Shown in pieces: positions 5,316 through 7,108 of a stretch of 7,108 bases of DNA. Under the pieces are notes generated by a model that saw only the letters and a list, made by a program, of their open reading frames with translations, did not search any database and was not told where the DNA came from. The stretch's first letter is position 1. Every line of letters starts with the position of its first letter. Origin of the DNA: Candidatus Njordarchaeota archaeon (GTDB lineage: Archaea; Asgardarchaeota; Njordarchaeia; Njordarchaeales; Njordarchaeaceae); assembly GCA_029856625.1 (NCBI GenBank), contig JAHKLG010000066.1:1-7108 (forward strand). The letters run 5' to 3'. Both the position numbers and the translations under genes were made by a program.

Positions 5316-6023
5316 ATGAGCACTACAACAACCGTAAAGTTAGCAAACTCTATGAAAGAAGTAATACAGAAGCTTCTTGAAAAATACCCAGACAGGTACC
5401 CAAATCCAATGCTAGTACCTAGAATTCACTCTGTTGTAATTAATTGTTCCGTTGGACAATCGGGAGATCCCCTGGAAAAAGCCAAGAAAATTCTTGAGGA
5501 GCTTACGGGTAGGAAACCGAAGCTAGTGAGAGCTAAGAAGACAATTAAGCCGTTTGGAATTCATAAAAACCAGCCAATAGGATGGGTCATAACCCTAAGG
5601 GGCGAAGAAGCTTTCAATTTCCTCAAGAGGGTATTAGCAGTATATGATTACACAGTATGGGAATCCTCAATAGATAAATATGGGAACTTTGCTTTCGGAA
5701 TTGATGAACATATAAAGATACCTGGTGTAAGATATGACCCAGAGCTCGGAACTACTGGGTTTGATGTATGTGTGAGTATGGAGAGAGCTGGGTATAGGGT
5801 GAAGAGAAGGAGATTAAGAAGAGCCAAGATTCCAGAAAAGCATCGTGTTAAGAGGGAAGATACCATACTATTCCTTGAGGAGATGGGAATAAAAGTCGAG
5901 AAAGGACCAAGGAGAATAGAGAGACTAACGATAATCGCTCAGGAAATGCGCAGAGCCGAGCTTGCAAAGAGAGAGGAAAAGAAAGAAGAAGAAAGAGGAA
6001 AGAAAGCTAAGAAGGGCAAATAG
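5316..6023 (+). CDS. rpl5: 50S ribosomal protein L5 (uL5)
   Basis: Binds 5S rRNA and forms the central protuberance of the large subunit. Seen: NPMLVPRIHSVVINCSVG (30-47), LTGRKPKLVRAKKTIKPFGI (63-82), the archaeal signature FGIDEHIKIPGVRYDPE (127-143) and GFDVCVSMERAGYRVKRRR (148-166), IPEKHRVKREDTILFLEEM (172-190). I chose the ATG at 5316, giving 235 residues, over an in-frame GTG at 5307 that lies in the SD. The core ends near 195; the rest is an extra helical tail that becomes a Lys/Glu run. This is the last ribosomal gene seen: uS14 and uS8, which normally follow, are missing. Confidence 0.96.
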   Translation: MSTTTTVKLANSMKEVIQKLLEKYPDRYPNPMLVPRIHSVVINCSVGQSGDPLEKAKKILEELTGRKPKLVRAKKTIKPFGIHKNQPIGWVITLRGEEAFNFLKRVLAVYDYTVWESSIDKYGNFAFGIDEHIKIPGVRYDPELGTTGFDVCVSMERAGYRVKRRRLRRAKIPEKHRVKREDTILFLEEMGIKVEKGPRRIERLTIIAQEMRRAELAKREEKKEEERGKKAKKGK

Positions 6024-6027
6024 GTGA
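6023..6027 (+). promoter_or_regulatory. Shine-Dalgarno site that decides the TTG start of the DHH gene
   Basis: GGTGA begins in the last base of the uL5 stop (TAG) and lies four bases before TTG at 6032. No in-frame ATG occurs before the first catalytic motif of the DHH protein, so this site is the main support for the TTG start. Confidence 0.6.
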
Positions 6028-6031
6028 TTTT

Positions 6032-6946
6032 TTGGAATCATTTTTTGAAAAAGAAAACTCAACCACAAACCTTTCTCGAATCTCTTATCAAAAAATCTAT
6101 GCTCATAAAGATCTGGACGGGCTTTTCGGAGGAGGCTTACTTCTTAGAATATACGAAGTTCCCATAAAATTTCTTTCCAGAATACTTTCAGCCAGAAACT
6201 CTATTATTGTGGAAGTCCCCCTAAGCAGCATGAGTATGATAGAAAATTGCATAATCATTGATCATCACTATTGCAAGAATCCCCTCCTATTGAATGTTAG
6301 ATTCAGCAATTATATTATCTGTGATGAATCATATCCAAGCGTTACGTCACTTATAGCGGATTATTTCGAATTAGAAATTCCAGAGGAAATATTAAGCGCC
6401 ATTAATGATATAGAGAAGGGCATAGTAGAAGAGGGTTCTTTATCTGGTATCCTTTACATAGGCTACATAGCCACAATGAACAGGATGCCTTTCCAGAAAA
6501 TAGCTCAGGATATAAAATCTGGGAATTGGGAAAGAATCATCCGATGGTTTGAGAAAAGGGCGAATTCAAAAGACGCCGAACTTGTGAAGCAACTAGCAAA
6601 AATCAAGGCAGAGAATGCGAACATTTTGATAAACAGGGTAAGAATAATTCTCTACAAAGCAACCGACTCAATCGAAGTAGGAGCAGCAAGATTAGCTTTA
6701 ATAAAAATTCAAGAAGAAAACGATGCAGGAGTGATTCTAGGATACGAGGGACAATTCGCTAAGAAAGGGATGATGGCAACAAAAAGGAGAAAAATAGACC
6801 TATTGAAGGTTCTAATGTACCTAGAGGAAAACGGATGGAGCGCTGGCGGAAGAAGAGACGTAGGAGGATTCAAGATCCCAGAAGGCACAACGGTAAATCA
6901 AGCAATAGAACACCTAAGAAGAGCATTTTCAACAATATTAAGATAA
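6032..6946 (+). CDS. DHH-family phosphoesterase-like protein
   Basis: A 304-residue soluble protein of the DHH superfamily (RecJ nucleases, nano-RNases, cyclic dinucleotide phosphodiesterases), enzymes that use metal-bound Asp/His residues. Motif I is AHKDLDG (24-30, Asp27 and Asp29); the DHH motif is IIIDHHYC (74-81); a third-motif-like Asp98 lies in CDESYPSVTSL and Asp126 in AINDIEKG could be motif IV. A DHHA1-like end reads WSAGGRRDVGGFKIP (269-283), where the usual GGGH His is replaced by Arg. The substrate cannot be told: oligonucleotide or RNA end, or a dinucleotide. It starts at TTG nine bases past the uL5 stop, so it probably shares the ribosomal transcript. Two T6 tracts (6028-6033, 6041-6046) at its start may terminate part of that transcription. 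It sits where uS14 is expected. Confidence 0.8.
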   Translation: MESFFEKENSTTNLSRISYQKIYAHKDLDGLFGGGLLLRIYEVPIKFLSRILSARNSIIVEVPLSSMSMIENCIIIDHHYCKNPLLLNVRFSNYIICDESYPSVTSLIADYFELEIPEEILSAINDIEKGIVEEGSLSGILYIGYIATMNRMPFQKIAQDIKSGNWERIIRWFEKRANSKDAELVKQLAKIKAENANILINRVRIILYKATDSIEVGAARLALIKIQEENDAGVILGYEGQFAKKGMMATKRRKIDLLKVLMYLEENGWSAGGRRDVGGFKIPEGTTVNQAIEHLRRAFSTILR

Positions 6947-6974
6947 TTGAATATTGAACATGATATTGCTATTG

Positions 6975-7108
6975 CTAAACCCTAACTGATAATTTTCTCG
7001 AATCTTCCCATAAACCAATTATATACCCAATCGCAGCAGATAAGGTAGCTGTACCAGAAACATAAAAAATCAGAATTGTTAATACAGCACTAAGCTCCAT
7101 TGATGCAA
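6975..7108 (-). CDS. Partial membrane protein, C-terminal part
   Basis: A minus-strand frame runs from the right window edge to a TAG at 6977-6975, 43 codons, convergent with the DHH gene and 28 bases from its stop. The product has one long hydrophobic stretch, VLTILIFYVSGTATLSAAIG, then YIIGLWEDSRK and a short basic end, which looks like a transmembrane helix with a cytosolic tail. An ATG at 7100-7098 could make it a complete 41-residue protein, but no upstream sequence is available to judge. Family not recognised. Confidence 0.5.
   Translation of the reverse strand, partial: ASMELSAVLTILIFYVSGTATLSAAIGYIIGLWEDSRKLSVRV

Noticed and set aside
6032..6946. A hidden rps14 (short zinc-ribbon protein) after uL5
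   Set aside because: No frame with the expected CxxC pairs was found in the downstream region on either strand.

Overview
The window comes from an archaeon, most likely a thermophilic member of the Thermoproteota/TACK group; I cannot place it more precisely. Evidence: nine adjacent ribosomal-cluster genes are the archaeal/eukaryotic versions (eS4 and the RNase P protein Rpp29/Pop4 are present, uS17 carries an archaeal CxxxxCPxH N-terminus); starts are preceded by GGTGA or GGAGG; promoters look like archaeal TATA boxes; a crenarchaeal-type single OB-fold protein lies upstream. Base composition is AT-rich with many AGA/AGG codons, apart from one GC-rich island.

Layout. 1-302 is AT-rich and holds no gene I can support. 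319-687 (+) is a small OB-fold, SSB-like protein behind a good TATA box. 688-1261 is a 574-base gap. It contains, read on the minus strand, what looks like the right end of an IS200/IS605-type element: a GC-rich, highly structured stretch with an open tail of 56 codons (possible end of a tnpB gene and its overlapping guide RNA), then an imperfect hairpin just after the stop. The promoter and Shine-Dalgarno (SD) site of the ribosomal operon follow.

1262-6023 (+) is a tight run: uL22, uS3, uL29, Rpp29 (RNase P), uS17, uL14, uL24, eS4, uL5. Most genes overlap or nearly touch. The only internal gap over 25 bases is 70 bases before uL14, where a second promoter may lie. Five of the nine starts have GGTGA at exactly the same distance from the start codon, and in three of these the SD lies inside the codons of an acidic C-terminal tail of the preceding protein. 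The run is cut at both ends relative to the common archaeal order: no uS19/uL2 before uL22 and no uS14/uS8 after uL5. A DHH-family phosphoesterase-like gene (6032-6946, TTG start) directly follows uL5.

At the right edge, 6975-7108 on the minus strand is the end of a convergent gene for a small or partial membrane protein.

The ribosomal genes supply large- and small-subunit proteins plus one RNase P subunit, linking ribosome assembly with tRNA 5' processing. The flanking SSB-like and DHH genes act on nucleic acids or nucleotides by family, but a functional link with the operon is only inferred from position.
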